Notes: a model not told the origin generated them from the letters alone. Shown: positions 1 to 9,495, counted from the first letter of the stretch. The stretch: 64,000 bases of DNA from Chitinophaga sp. SYP-B3965 (GCF_009647655.1 NZ_WJFD01000002.1:248001-312000), one strand, 5' to 3'. A program made the numbers and translations.

Positions 1-755
1 TCGCCCCAGGCTACGGAACCGTTTTCAACACCGAGTATTGTTACACCAACGTTTGCTGCTGCAAATGTTCCGTTCCCTCCATTACTGTAGATATAACTGA
101 CCCGTTGGTTTGCATTATTGAAACCTGCTAATAAGATATCCTGATCACCATCATTATCATAATCGCCCCAGGCTACCGAAGAGTTAGATACGCCATCTAA
201 TGATATGCCGCTATTTACAAATTGACCACTCCCTGTATTAGTATAGATCCGACTGATCTTTGTTGAGCCGTTTAATCCTGTCAATAAAAAATCCAGGTCT
301 CCATCGTTATCATAATCTGCCCAGGCTACGGAACCACTTTCCACACCAGGGAGTACAACACCAACACTGACGTCTGTAAATCCGGTCCCACCATCATTAC
401 GGTACATATAGGTAAAGCCTGAACCTGTTAATAACAGATCCAGATCTCCATCGTTATCATAATCACCCCAGGCAGAAGCAGCATTTGTAACACTGCCCGG
501 AAGGGTTATACTATTTGTAAATGAAGCGCCCCCATACCTGTAGATCAGACTCTGTTTAGTAGTATTGCCTGTGTTTGATCCTCCTGCTATTAAAAAATCC
601 AGATCACCATCATTATCATAGTCAGCCCAGGTTACGGTACTGAATTGCAGTCCGGGGATAGCAGGAGCCACGCTTCCTGTTACATCCGTAAACGTCTGCG
701 CCTTTATCCCTGTGGTGAAACATAAGCATAAGAAGAATAGTATATTTCGAGTCAT
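1..755 (-). CDS. Secreted FG-GAP/VCBS repeat protein, N-terminal part (runs off left edge)
   Basis: The reading frame opens at an ATG at 755 on the minus strand and stays open to the window edge, so about 251 N-terminal residues are visible and the C-terminus is missing. It begins with a signal peptide (MTRNILFFLCLCFTTGIKAQ). At least four full repeats follow, each with the core W-[AG]-D-Y-D-N-D-G-D-[LQ]-D and a fifth starts at the edge; this is the FG-GAP/VCBS beta-propeller blade with a calcium-binding Asp loop. It lies 17 bp downstream of a PorP/SprF gene and mirrors the 1857-8468 gene in start, repeats and context. By analogy I infer a cell-surface or secreted T9SS substrate, but its C-terminal sorting domain is outside the window. 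Confidence 0.85.
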   Translation of the reverse strand, partial: MTRNILFFLCLCFTTGIKAQTFTDVTGSVAPAIPGLQFSTVTWADYDNDGDLDFLIAGGSNTGNTTKQSLIYRYGGASFTNSITLPGSVTNAASAWGDYDNDGDLDLLLTGSGFTYMYRNDGGTGFTDVSVGVVLPGVESGSVAWADYDNDGDLDFLLTGLNGSTKISRIYTNTGSGQFVNSGISLDGVSNSSVAWGDYDNDGDQDILLAGFNNANQRVSYIYSNGGNGTFAAANVGVTILGVENGSVAWG

Positions 756-772
756 AGTTATTGTCTTTTTAC

Positions 773-1663
773 TTACCACCATTTAAATGGAAGGGCGATA
801 TTATTGATGCGGTAGTTGATGAACACTTCATGGGAACCACCACTAAAGCGACTGATATTCTGACTGTTGCCTACTGAGAAGATGTAACCATATCCCACCT
901 GCAATGTTTTCTGGAAACTATATTGTAATGATGCGTTCATTTCTCCGGTACTGCGATAGGTGGCGCCTACACCCAATGTTTCCTGGATGAATAAAGTGGC
1001 GCCTGCATCCAGTGCGCGGCTTTTGTTGAGCACGTTCCAGATCAAAGCGGGTGCAACAGAAAGCTGCTCATTGATGGGTAATAACACGCCGGCTGATAAA
1101 TAACCGTTGCTTTCTACGGGTACATCTTTATAATCTTTGAGGGGGATCCTTGGCATGGATGCACCAAAGTAAAAACGTTCTCCATGTAACACGAGTCCTG
1201 CTCCCACAATGCCTCTCCATTGATTGATCTGTTGCTTTTGCGCCAATGCGGGATCTCCTCCTCCCAGGCCGGTATAGTTGGCTGAGAAGTTATCTGCGCC
1301 ACCATAGAAACCTAAACTTAAATATTCTGTTTTGCTGAGCTTCACGGTTTTGGAAAGCATCAGGCCTAAGGAGGTATACTTATTAACTGCTACCGATTTA
1401 TGTTCTGCTACCACACCGATGGACATCCCGGGATCGTTAATGAAAGTGCTGCCGGAAAAGCTAAAGGTAGATGGGGCATCGTTGATACCTGTCCATTGTT
1501 TTCTTCCGGCGGCGGTGAAACTGGTGGAGGAATCCATGCTTTGCATCGCGGGATTCGCTAACGCAGCGTTCCGGTTGAAGTTGGGGAAGACGAATGTTTC
1601 CTGCGCATTTGCCTGAGTGCCAAGCAAAAGCAGGAGTGCACACTGCCATAGGTATCTTGTCAT
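773..1663 (-). CDS. PorP/SprF family type IX secretion system membrane protein (copy 2)
   Basis: The product is about 296 residues. The open frame extends upstream to 1804, but the start at 1663 is preferred because it gives a clean signal peptide (MTRYLWQCALLLLLGTQANAQ) and matches the paralogue at 8485-9348. The body is rich in alternating beta strands with the family's Gly-rich turns (GGADNFSANYTGLGGGDPAL) and ends in a terminal beta strand, as expected for an outer-membrane barrel. In the gliding bacterium Flavobacterium johnsoniae, SprF is needed for secretion of its adjacent partner SprB, a T9SS cargo. Here the following gene (755 leftwards) is an FG-GAP protein, so a dedicated partner role is inferred. 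The two genes are 17 bp apart and form one transcript downstream of the terminator at 1821-1854. Confidence 0.9.
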   Translation of the reverse strand: MTRYLWQCALLLLLGTQANAQETFVFPNFNRNAALANPAMQSMDSSTSFTAAGRKQWTGINDAPSTFSFSGSTFINDPGMSIGVVAEHKSVAVNKYTSLGLMLSKTVKLSKTEYLSLGFYGGADNFSANYTGLGGGDPALAQKQQINQWRGIVGAGLVLHGERFYFGASMPRIPLKDYKDVPVESNGYLSAGVLLPINEQLSVAPALIWNVLNKSRALDAGATLFIQETLGVGATYRSTGEMNASLQYSFQKTLQVGYGYIFSVGNSQNISRFSGGSHEVFINYRINNIALPFKWW

Positions 1664-1756
1664 TACTAGTTGTTTTATCTCTGTGATGTTACAGGTGGAA
1701 TTGATGGCCCCGTATTTTATGCTGCCTTGCCCTTTTGCGGACACGAAAAACCAGCA

Positions 1757-1787
1757 CAAAGTAAACACTATCTGCGCGATTCTACAA
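1757..1787 (-). promoter_or_regulatory. Candidate promoter for the second PorP/SprF unit
   Basis: On the minus strand TTACTTTG (1764-1757) is a 7/8 match to the Bacteroidota -7 element TAnnTTTG, and a TTG lies 20 nt upstream (1787-1785). The same TTACTTTGTG string occurs upstream of the paralogous unit at 9384-9375, suggesting that the promoter was duplicated with the genes. Confidence 0.4.
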
Positions 1788-1820
1788 TACCCATTATGTG
1801 TCAAAATTATCTCATATCAA

Positions 1821-1854
1821 AAAAGGCGGATAATCGTTTGATTATCCGCCTTTT
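1821..1854. terminator. Intrinsic terminator, bidirectional
   Basis: Perfect 15-bp stem (1821-1835 and 1840-1854) around a GTTT loop, with A4 on the left and T4 on the right. It lies just past the stop codon of the giant adhesin (TAG at 1859-1857) and separates the two tandem T9SS units. Confidence 0.85.
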
Positions 1855-1856
1855 AG

Positions 1857-4800
1857 CTAGTATTCGAGGACGAAGAAGCCGCTTAGCTTTTTGCCCTGAT
1901 ATAAGAGGACGTAATAATATACTCCCCTGGTTAGTAAGGTGGTACCGCTTCCGGCGAAACCTCTGAAGGTATTATTCGTGTTATTATACCCTTTGGCCTG
2001 GAACACTATTTTGCCTGATGCGTTGGAAATATAGAGCTCGTTATCCGGGAACTGGCGGATGCCTTCTATCAGGAGATAATCATTAATCCCGTCTCCGTTT
2101 GGTGTTACGGCGTCTTGAATTTTTATCGTGTTGCCGGTTACGATCTCCAGTTCCTGTGTTATGGCTGCAGCCGGTTCATAATTATTATTACCTGGCTGCG
2201 TGGCAGTGACCTTTGTGAAACCGGGTCTTGTAGCTGTGATCCGGTTGGCGGCTAAGGATGCAATGCTGACGTTTTCTATCTGATAAGTAATGGGCAGACC
2301 GGAACTTGCTGTGGCACCAGGATCGAAAGCCGGTCCTCCTGTTGTGCGTGTTGCCATTGAGCTGAACGTGATGGTTTGGGTGGCCTTGTTTACTATCAGT
2401 TGTTGCGTTGCGGGTGTGGCGGCATTGTAATTATTATTACCGGGCTGCGTTGCCGTGATGGTTGCCGTTCCTGCTCCGGTGATGTGAATGTTGCCGTTGG
2501 CTACGTTGTTGTTGCTGCTGGTATAAGTGATGGGTAATCCGCTGCTGGAAGTAGCATTGGGATTGAAGTCGGCATCGCCATAGGTTTTATTTGGCAGCGC
2601 GTTGAAGGTAATTGTTTGCGCTGCCTTCTGAATAATGAGTGTGCCGGATTGGTAGATGAAATCATAATTCTCCGCTGCTGCATTTGAAGCTGTGATCGGA
2701 TAAGTTCCTGCGTTAATGCCTGTGCTGGTGATATAAAGCGGGAAAGTGAATGCGGCTTCTGTGTCTGGATTCACTAACCCTGTGATGGTGTAGGTAAATG
2801 CAGGGTTTGGTTCTCCGTAGACCTTTGTTTGATCATTTGCTTTTATGGTGAGGGTTTTCTTACTCACCGTGAGGATTACGCTCACATCTGCTGCTGCTTC
2901 GTAATTATTATCCCCTGCCTGTTTTGCAGTGATCATTGCTGTACCTGCTCCTGTAATGTGGATGTTGTTATTGATGATCGTGGCTACGCCGGTACTGGTG
3001 TAGGTAATAGATAACCCGTTGCTAATAGAGGCGCCGGGGTTAAAGTCGCCATCCCCATACGTTTTCGTTGGCAGCGTCACGAAGGAGATGGTGGATGGTG
3101 CTTTATTGATTGAGAGCACACCATCCGTGTAAATGAACAAATAGTTATTGGCTGTTGCATTTGCCGGTGTGATCGGATACGTTCCTGTATTGCTGGCGTC
3201 ATTAGCAGGTGTAGTGATAATTACCGGCGTGTTGAATACGGATTCCGTTTCTCCATTTTCAAACCCTGTTATGGTGTAAGTGAGCACCGGGTTTGGTTTT
3301 CCGTATGCTTTGGTTTTATCTGCAGCAGTTACGGTGAGTTGTTTTTTATTTACCGTGAGCGTTACGCTTACATCTGTGGCTGCGTTGTAATTACCATTTC
3401 CTGCCTGGTGTGCTGTGATGGTAGCTGTACCGGCTCCGGTGATGTGGATGTTACCGTTTACGATGGTGGCTACATTACTGTTGGCGCTTGTATAGGTAAT
3501 GGGCAATCCATTGGCGATGGTGGCGCCGGGGTTTAAATCTGCATCGCCATATGTGGCTTGTTGTGCATTGAAAATGATACTCGCCGTTGCCTTTTGGATG
3601 GTGAGCGTTCCTGCCTGATATACGAAATTATAATTATCGGCGGAAGCGTTGGTGGCAGTGATCGGGTATGTGCCGGCATTTGTTCCTGTTCCGGTGATGT
3701 TTACCGGTGTAGTGAATGCTGCTTCTGTATCTCCATTTGTTAACCCGGCTATCGTATAAGTGAATGTTGGTAAAGCATCGCCATAGGTGATGCTTTTATC
3801 TTCGGCGGTAACGGTGAGCTGTTTTTTGTTTACGGTGAGCGTTACGGGAACATCTGTGGCTGCATTGTAATTACTGTTACCGGGTTGTTTTGCGGTGATC
3901 GTTGTTGTGCCGGCTCCGGTGATGTGGATGTTGTTGTTTATAATAGTGGCTACAGTATTGTCGCTGCTTGTATACGTGATGGGTAATCCGTTGCTGATCG
4001 TAGCACCTGGATCAAAATCTGCATCACCATATGTGGCTTGTTGTGCGTTGAAAATGATATTCACCGAAGCTTTTTGAATAGTAAGCGTTGCTCCCTGGTA
4101 AGTGAAATCGTAATTGGCGGCAGCGGCATTGGAAGCTGTGATACTAAAAATACCTGCATCGCCCGTGGCATCTGTTGTGATGTTTACCGGTTGGGAGAAT
4201 ACGCTTTCCGTTTCCCCGGTTATGAAACCTGTTACATCATACGTGAGTACAGGCAATGGATCGCCGTAGGTGATGGTTTTGTTTGCTGCGGTTACGGTGA
4301 GTTGTTTTTTACTTACGGTAAGCATTACGGGTACATCTGCGGCTGGATCATAGTTGCCATTTCCTACCTGGTGTGCTGTGATGGTAGCTGTCCCTGCTCC
4401 GGTAATATGAATGTTGCCGTTTACGATGGTGGCTACCCCTGTGCTCGTATAAGTAATGGGCAATCCATTGGGAATAGTGGCGCCGGCGGCAAAGTCTGCA
4501 TCTCCGTATGTTTTCACTGGCAATGTAGTGAAGGAGATGTTTGCTGTTGCTTTCTGAATGGTGAGAGTGCCCCGTTGGTAGATGAAATCATAATTAGCAG
4601 CGGCGGCACTGGCAGCATCGATGTCATATACACCAACGTTACTGCTGGCGGTAGCGGTTGTGGAAATGCTGATGCCTGTGGTGAACACACTTTCTGTTTC
4701 TGTCGGAATGAGGCCGGCGATGGTGTAAGTGAGTGGGGGCAAAGCATCTCCGTAAGTGATTGTTTTATTCTGAGCAGTGACGGTGAGTTGTTTTTTACTT

Positions 4801-7800
4801 ACGGTTAGTGTAACAGGCACATCTGTTGCCGGAAGGTGGTTTTGATCTCCGGGGTATTTTGCTGTGATCGTTGCGGTACCTGCTCCCGTAATGCGAATAT
4901 TGCTGCCGGTGATAGCAGCTACATTTGCATCTGAAGTGGTATAGTTTGTTTGCTGGCCATTGGTTATTGTGGCCGCAAGGGCAAAGTCTGCATCTCCGTA
5001 AGTCTTTACCGGCAGGCTGCTGAAGCTGATCTGTGTGGGTGCTTTTTGAATGGTCAGTGTTCCGGGGAGATAGGTGAAATCGTAATTAGCAGCTACGGCT
5101 CCGGTTGCGGTGATATTGTAAGTGCCCGCATCGCTGGTGGCATCTGTGGTAATATTTACCGGTGTGGTAAATACGCTTTGTGTTTCTGGTGTTACTAAAC
5201 CCGATATGGTGTAAGTCAGCACTGGTAAAGCATCGCCGTAAGTAATGGTTTTGTTTGCTGCGGTTACGGTGAGTTGTTTTTTGCTTACGGTGAGGGTTAC
5301 CGTTATATCCGGTGCCGCAATATACGCACTACTGCCAACCTGGGATGCTTTGATATTTGCCGTTCCGGTTCCGGTAATATGAATTTTTCCTCCCACGATG
5401 GTGGCCACACTCGCATTGTCACTGCTGAATGTTACCGGCAATGATGAACTGGCCGTTGCAGCGGGTGTAATATCTGCATCTCCGTAAGTGGCGGTAATGT
5501 TTATAAAGGAAATTGTTTGCGGCGCTTTTGTGGTGAAGGACCGTTCTGTTGCAAATGGTGATCCCGCATGGGCAGCGTCAATGGCTTGTACACTCCAGTA
5601 ATAGGTTGTACTTAACTCAAGACCTTTGATCGTATCCCTGTTGAGAGACCCGGTGTTTCCTGTAGCTACTACCCTTCTGAAACCATTGCTGGTATTAGAC
5701 AGGGGGGATTGGCGGGTTACTGCTCCGGGAGTTTGACTGATATAAACATTATAGTTAAGACCGTTCTGAGCTGTCTGCCCATCTGTTGCTTTCTGCCAGG
5801 TGAGCACTGCGCTTTTACTGTCTGCAGATAATGTTACCTGCAAACCAGCGGGTGCTGTGGGTTTTGTATTGGGTGTGCCAGTATTATTTTTATAGACCGC
5901 GTAGGCATTGGAGGAAGCGGTACCTGTTATCACCAGGTCCAGATCGTTGTCGTTATCATAATCAACCCAGAAAGTCCTTGTTCCTGCTTCTGTGGGCGTG
6001 ATAGCGGCTGCCTCTTCAAATGTACCATCTCCTTTATTGTGATAGATCTTCGTTGTGAAGGACGTAGACGATGAATTGGCAAATCCCGCCATCAATATAT
6101 CCAGGTATCCGTCATTGTCATAATCGCCGAAGGATGCAGAACCATTTTTGCCGTTATTCCTTAATGGTGCGAAGGGCAGGGTAGTCTCATAAAGATTACC
6201 ATCTCCCGCGTTACGAAGTATCTTTGGGTTCGTCCCGACACCGGTAATTAAAAGATCCTGGTCTCCATCATTATCATAATCCCCGGAGGCCGCGGAGGGG
6301 CTGGAGGGAATCATCGAAATGCCGGAGGTGGATTGAAATGTTCCGTTTCCATTATTCCAATACATCCTGTGGGCCATTTGTCCGCTACTATTAGTCCCTG
6401 TGCTAATGAGGTCCTGATCACCATCATTGTCAAAGTCTTCCCAGATGAGGGTGGCATCGTATGCACCTGTCAGCGGAATCCCACTGTCCTCAAACGTTCC
6501 GTCTCCTTTATTACGATAGATCTTGCAGATAGCCGCTCCTCCTCCAGGACTGAGGCTGCCGGTTAATGTAATGTCCTGATCGCCATCATTATCATAATCA
6601 CACCAGGCCACCGTACCAAGGTAAAGGGTGGGAAGCGGAATGCCGGCATCTTCAAAAGTTCCGTCTCCTTTATTATGATAAACAAAACTTATCCCTCCTG
6701 TCAGTAAAATATCAAGGTATCCGTCATTATCATAATCACCCAGGGCAGCGACACCATCCTGCAATGGAGCGTAAACCATGGTCCTGCTATCAAATGTACC
6801 ATCTCCTTTATTAAGATAGACCTTATTGCCGAATGTATCATGCACCACGAATGCATCCAGGTCCCCATCGTTATCAAGATCACCCCAATGGTAGGTGCCT
6901 GGGCCTAATGGCACTGACGCGAACGGTAATTTTTCGAATAATGGTGTTGTAAATTCCTGTTCTGCAGCAAAAGCAGAGCCGGCAAAAGCAGCATCAACAG
7001 CCTGTACACTCCAGTAATATTTTTTGCCGGGTGTTAATCCTTTAATGGTATCTCTCCCAAGGCTGCCTGTATTACCGACGGCAGCTATCTTTCTGAATCC
7101 ATTGGTGGTATTGGACATTGATGATTGGCGGTTTCCCCCGGCTGGCGTTTCACTTACATATACATTATAACTGAGCCCGTTTTGTGGTGTTTGTGCATCG
7201 GTGGCTTTTTGCCAGGAGAGCGTTGCGCTTTTACCATTAGGAGACAGCACAACCTGTAACCCTGTTGGGGAAGTTGGTTTTGTATTGGGAGTGATAGCAT
7301 TATTTCTGTAGATCCTGGTGAGAGGATTTATAGCTCCTCCACCATCATAATACATCCCCGTTTGCAGGATGTCCAGATCTCCGTCATTATCATAATCGCC
7401 CCAGGCAACGGAACCTTGATGAAGTCCGTTGAGGGATATACCACTATCTTCAAATGTGCCATCTCCTTTGTTACGATAGATCTTACATGTTCCGGCAGAA
7501 CCATAAGCGCCCGATATTAAAATGTCAGGATCGCCATCATTGTCATAATCTCCCCACGCGATGGAAAGCTCATAAAGTCCAGGTAATGGGGTATTACTAT
7601 CTTCAAATGTGCCATCTCCCTTATTATGATAGAGCTTATTGAAATAGGCACCGTTTCCAGTACCTGCTATTATGAAATCAAGGTTCCCATCATTATCATA
7701 ATCTGCCCAGCCGAGGGAGGAAGCATAAAGAGCGGGAAGAGAGACTCCCCCATCTTCAAACGTACCATCTCCTTTATTACGATATAGCTTGCCTCCGTTT

Positions 7801-8468
7801 GAAAAATCCGATAATAAGAAATCAAGATCGCCATCATTATCATAATCTGCCCAGCCAACGGAAGAATTACCGCCGGTAAAATTACTAATGAAGGGCAGTG
7901 TAACCCCGCTATTTTCAAATGTGCCATTTCCTTTATTACGATAGAGTTTACTGTCATAGCCATAGCCAGTACCCGGGTAGTAAAAGCCCGTCAATAAGAT
8001 ATCCAGATCGCCATCATTATCATAATCGCCCCAGGCAACGGAACCCTGCAACATTGCTGGTAAGGATATGCCGCTATCTTCAAATGTACCATTTCCTTTG
8101 TTGCGATAAACCTTACTGACAGCCCCCAGGTTTGAACCGCCCATCAATAAAATATCCAGGTCGCCATCATTATCGTAATCACCCCAGGCTGCGCTGACGT
8201 CACTCAAGTTATTCAGGATGATCCCGCTATTTTCAAATGTTCCATCTCCTTTGTTACGCCAGATCTGGGTGGCATAACTATAGCTGGTACCACTAGGATT
8301 ACCCGTTAATAAGATATCCAGATCACCGTCATTATCATAATCGCCCCAAACAGCAGAAGACTCCCAGATACCTGGTAAAGGAGCCGAGAGCTGATCCACC
8401 TCTGTAAATTGTTGTGCCTTAAGGCTGGTAGTACTTATACAGATCAGGAATAAAATAAATCGATTCAT
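1857..8468 (-). CDS. Giant T9SS-secreted multidomain protein: 2 x 7-blade FG-GAP propeller, FN3, MBG repeats, CHU_C-type C-terminus
   Basis: 2203 residues. Domains in order: signal peptide (about 1-18); seven FG-GAP/VCBS repeats with W-G-D-Y-D-N-D-G-D-L-D cores (about 25-390); an FN3-like domain (about 393-510); a second block of seven repeats (about 511-865); a second FN3-like domain (about 866-980); a tandem array of MBG/Ig-like units with recurrent T-Y-G-D-A and K-K-Q-L-T-V motifs (about 980-2110); and a final domain starting near 2114 with V-T-P-N-G-D-G-I-N-D, the hallmark of the CHU_C / gliding-motility C-terminal domain, a type B T9SS sorting signal. The predicted fate is export through the outer membrane and surface display or release. 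The start is 17 bp from the upstream PorP/SprF stop. No catalytic domain is recognised; adhesion or glycan binding is inferred, not shown. Confidence 0.92.
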   Translation of the reverse strand: MNRFILFLICISTTSLKAQQFTEVDQLSAPLPGIWESSAVWGDYDNDGDLDILLTGNPSGTSYSYATQIWRNKGDGTFENSGIILNNLSDVSAAWGDYDNDGDLDILLMGGSNLGAVSKVYRNKGNGTFEDSGISLPAMLQGSVAWGDYDNDGDLDILLTGFYYPGTGYGYDSKLYRNKGNGTFENSGVTLPFISNFTGGNSSVGWADYDNDGDLDFLLSDFSNGGKLYRNKGDGTFEDGGVSLPALYASSLGWADYDNDGNLDFIIAGTGNGAYFNKLYHNKGDGTFEDSNTPLPGLYELSIAWGDYDNDGDPDILISGAYGSAGTCKIYRNKGDGTFEDSGISLNGLHQGSVAWGDYDNDGDLDILQTGMYYDGGGAINPLTRIYRNNAITPNTKPTSPTGLQVVLSPNGKSATLSWQKATDAQTPQNGLSYNVYVSETPAGGNRQSSMSNTTNGFRKIAAVGNTGSLGRDTIKGLTPGKKYYWSVQAVDAAFAGSAFAAEQEFTTPLFEKLPFASVPLGPGTYHWGDLDNDGDLDAFVVHDTFGNKVYLNKGDGTFDSRTMVYAPLQDGVAALGDYDNDGYLDILLTGGISFVYHNKGDGTFEDAGIPLPTLYLGTVAWCDYDNDGDQDITLTGSLSPGGGAAICKIYRNKGDGTFEDSGIPLTGAYDATLIWEDFDNDGDQDLISTGTNSSGQMAHRMYWNNGNGTFQSTSGISMIPSSPSAASGDYDNDGDQDLLITGVGTNPKILRNAGDGNLYETTLPFAPLRNNGKNGSASFGDYDNDGYLDILMAGFANSSSTSFTTKIYHNKGDGTFEEAAAITPTEAGTRTFWVDYDNDNDLDLVITGTASSNAYAVYKNNTGTPNTKPTAPAGLQVTLSADSKSAVLTWQKATDGQTAQNGLNYNVYISQTPGAVTRQSPLSNTSNGFRRVVATGNTGSLNRDTIKGLELSTTYYWSVQAIDAAHAGSPFATERSFTTKAPQTISFINITATYGDADITPAATASSSLPVTFSSDNASVATIVGGKIHITGTGTANIKASQVGSSAYIAAPDITVTLTVSKKQLTVTAANKTITYGDALPVLTYTISGLVTPETQSVFTTPVNITTDATSDAGTYNITATGAVAANYDFTYLPGTLTIQKAPTQISFSSLPVKTYGDADFALAATITNGQQTNYTTSDANVAAITGSNIRITGAGTATITAKYPGDQNHLPATDVPVTLTVSKKQLTVTAQNKTITYGDALPPLTYTIAGLIPTETESVFTTGISISTTATASSNVGVYDIDAASAAAANYDFIYQRGTLTIQKATANISFTTLPVKTYGDADFAAGATIPNGLPITYTSTGVATIVNGNIHITGAGTATITAHQVGNGNYDPAADVPVMLTVSKKQLTVTAANKTITYGDPLPVLTYDVTGFITGETESVFSQPVNITTDATGDAGIFSITASNAAAANYDFTYQGATLTIQKASVNIIFNAQQATYGDADFDPGATISNGLPITYTSSDNTVATIINNNIHITGAGTTTITAKQPGNSNYNAATDVPVTLTVNKKQLTVTAEDKSITYGDALPTFTYTIAGLTNGDTEAAFTTPVNITGTGTNAGTYPITATNASADNYNFVYQAGTLTIQKATASIIFNAQQATYGDADLNPGATIANGLPITYTSANSNVATIVNGNIHITGAGTATITAHQAGNGNYNAATDVSVTLTVNKKQLTVTAADKTKAYGKPNPVLTYTITGFENGETESVFNTPVIITTPANDASNTGTYPITPANATANNYLFIYTDGVLSINKAPSTISFVTLPTKTYGDGDFNPGASISNGLSITYTSTGVATIINNNIHITGAGTAMITAKQAGDNNYEAAADVSVILTVSKKTLTIKANDQTKVYGEPNPAFTYTITGLVNPDTEAAFTFPLYITSTGINAGTYPITASNAAAENYDFIYQSGTLIIQKAAQTITFNALPNKTYGDADFNPNATSSSGLPITYTSSNNNVANGNIHITGAGTATITATQPGNNNYNAATPATQQLIVNKATQTITFSSMATRTTGGPAFDPGATASSGLPITYQIENVSIASLAANRITATRPGFTKVTATQPGNNNYEPAAAITQELEIVTGNTIKIQDAVTPNGDGINDYLLIEGIRQFPDNELYISNASGKIVFQAKGYNNTNNTFRGFAGSGTTLLTRGVYYYVLLYQGKKLSGFFVLEY
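2150..5530 (-). repeat. In-gene tandem array of MBG/Ig-like units, period about 480-487 bp
   Basis: The DNA encoding the K-K-Q-L-T-V motif recurs near 2845, 3331, 3811, 4293, 4780 and 5266, giving six composite units of 160-162 residues. Each has one Big-like half (T-Y-G-D-A-D ... I-T-G-A-G-T-A-T-I-T-A) and one MBG half (I-T-Y-G-D-A-L-P ... Y-D-F). Two trailing Big-like half-units (near 2150-2610) precede the sorting domain. Units are similar enough at DNA level for copy-number change by recombination. Confidence 0.85.
5890..8400 (-). repeat. Two blocks of seven FG-GAP blade repeats
   Basis: On the plus strand the coding repeats appear as a recurring tract (gatccccatcattatcataatc-like, imperfect) encoding D-Y-D-N-D-G-D. 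I count seven in about 7350-8400 and seven in about 5890-6930, split by an FN3-coding segment. The same tract also recurs at 1-755 in the neighbouring paralogue. Confidence 0.75.
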
Positions 8469-8484
8469 ATTTTTATCTTTTGGC

Positions 8485-9348
8485 TTACCACCATTTGAAA
8501 ATGTTGCTGATCCTATAGCTCACAAATACTTCGTGAGAACCTCCACTAAAGCGGCTGATGTTTTGGCTGTTACCTACGGAGAAAATGTACGCATAGCCCA
8601 ACTGGAGTTTCTTTTGGAAAGTGTATTGCAGGACTGCATTTACTTCTCCTGTGGTCCGGTAAGTGGCCCCTATACCAGCTGTTTCCTGTATGAATAACAT
8701 AGCGCCTGCATCCAGTGCCCTGTTTTCATTGACGATGTTCCAGAGTATGGTTGGGCTTATAGAGAAGGTTTCATTTAGTTGTAGTAATATCCCTGCCGAG
8801 AGGTAACCGTTTATCTCTTTGTTTTCTCCTTTTAGTGGAATGCGTGGCATGGAGGCGCCGAAGTAGAAATTCTCTCCGTGCAGTAAGAGTCCTGCTCCTG
8901 CAATGCCGCGCCATTCATTGATGCGTTGCTTTTGTGCTAATGCGGGATCGCCTCCTCCTAAGCCGGCATAGTTGGCAGAGAAATTATCTGCGCCGCCGTA
9001 GAAGCCTAAAGTGAGGTATTCTGTTTGGCTGAGCTTTACTGTTTTAGAGAGCGAGAGCCCTATGGAGCTGTACTTGTTGACAGCTACGGATCTGTGTTCT
9101 ACGTTTATGCCGGCAGAAAATCCTTTTATAAAAGTACAGCCGGTGAAGCTGAAGGCTTGTGGCGCATCATTAATGCCCGTCCATTGCTTTCTGCCTGAGG
9201 CGGTGAAGTTCGTGGAGGAGTCCATGCCTTGCATGGCAGAATTTGCAAGTGTTGCGTTCCTGGAAAAGTTGGGTAAGATGAACGTTTCCTGTGCATTTGC
9301 TTGTGTGGCAAGTAGCAGGAGCGCGAGCTTCCATAGGTATCTGGTCAT
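8485..9348 (-). CDS. PorP/SprF family type IX secretion system membrane protein (copy 1)
   Basis: 287 residues with a signal peptide (MTRYLWKLALLLLATQANAQ) and a predicted beta-barrel body, very similar throughout to the product of 773-1663, including the G-G-A-D-N-F-S-A-N-Y segment and the C-terminal ISRFSGGSHEVF stretch. It is the first gene of a two-gene unit: its stop is 16 bp from the start of the 2203-residue T9SS cargo. By the SprF/SprB precedent it is likely an outer-membrane attachment or secretion partner for that cargo. Family assignment is firm; the partner role is inferred. Confidence 0.9.
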   Translation of the reverse strand: MTRYLWKLALLLLATQANAQETFILPNFSRNATLANSAMQGMDSSTNFTASGRKQWTGINDAPQAFSFTGCTFIKGFSAGINVEHRSVAVNKYSSIGLSLSKTVKLSQTEYLTLGFYGGADNFSANYAGLGGGDPALAQKQRINEWRGIAGAGLLLHGENFYFGASMPRIPLKGENKEINGYLSAGILLQLNETFSISPTILWNIVNENRALDAGAMLFIQETAGIGATYRTTGEVNAVLQYTFQKKLQLGYAYIFSVGNSQNISRFSGGSHEVFVSYRISNIFKWW

Positions 9349-9376
9349 AATGTAGTGGAAAAAAGAATTCCACCCA

Positions 9377-9384
9377 CAAAGTAA
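9377..9384 (-). promoter_or_regulatory. Candidate -7 element for the first PorP/SprF unit
   Basis: TTACTTTG on the minus strand, 28 nt before the start codon, embedded in TTACTTTGTG as upstream of the second unit. No convincing -33 TTTG is visible at the right distance, so this rests on the shared string. Confidence 0.35.
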
Positions 9385-9495
9385 CGGGGAGTTTTTTCTC
9401 TATGCTATACCTATAATACGGTATATATCTTACTGGTAGGTATTAGAAATAATTAGTTATAGGTATTTGTTTTAATGGGAGGTTTTAGTATGGGG

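Noticed and set aside
4038..4808. 256-codon plus-strand frame opposite the MBG repeats
   Set aside because: Mirror frame of a repetitive coding region; its Gly/Cys-rich composition reflects the antisense of Thr/Ala codons.
2150..5530. Regular repeats that could suggest a CRISPR array
   Set aside because: Repeats are about 480 bp, in frame, and encode MBG/Ig-like domains; there are no short identical repeats with unique spacers.
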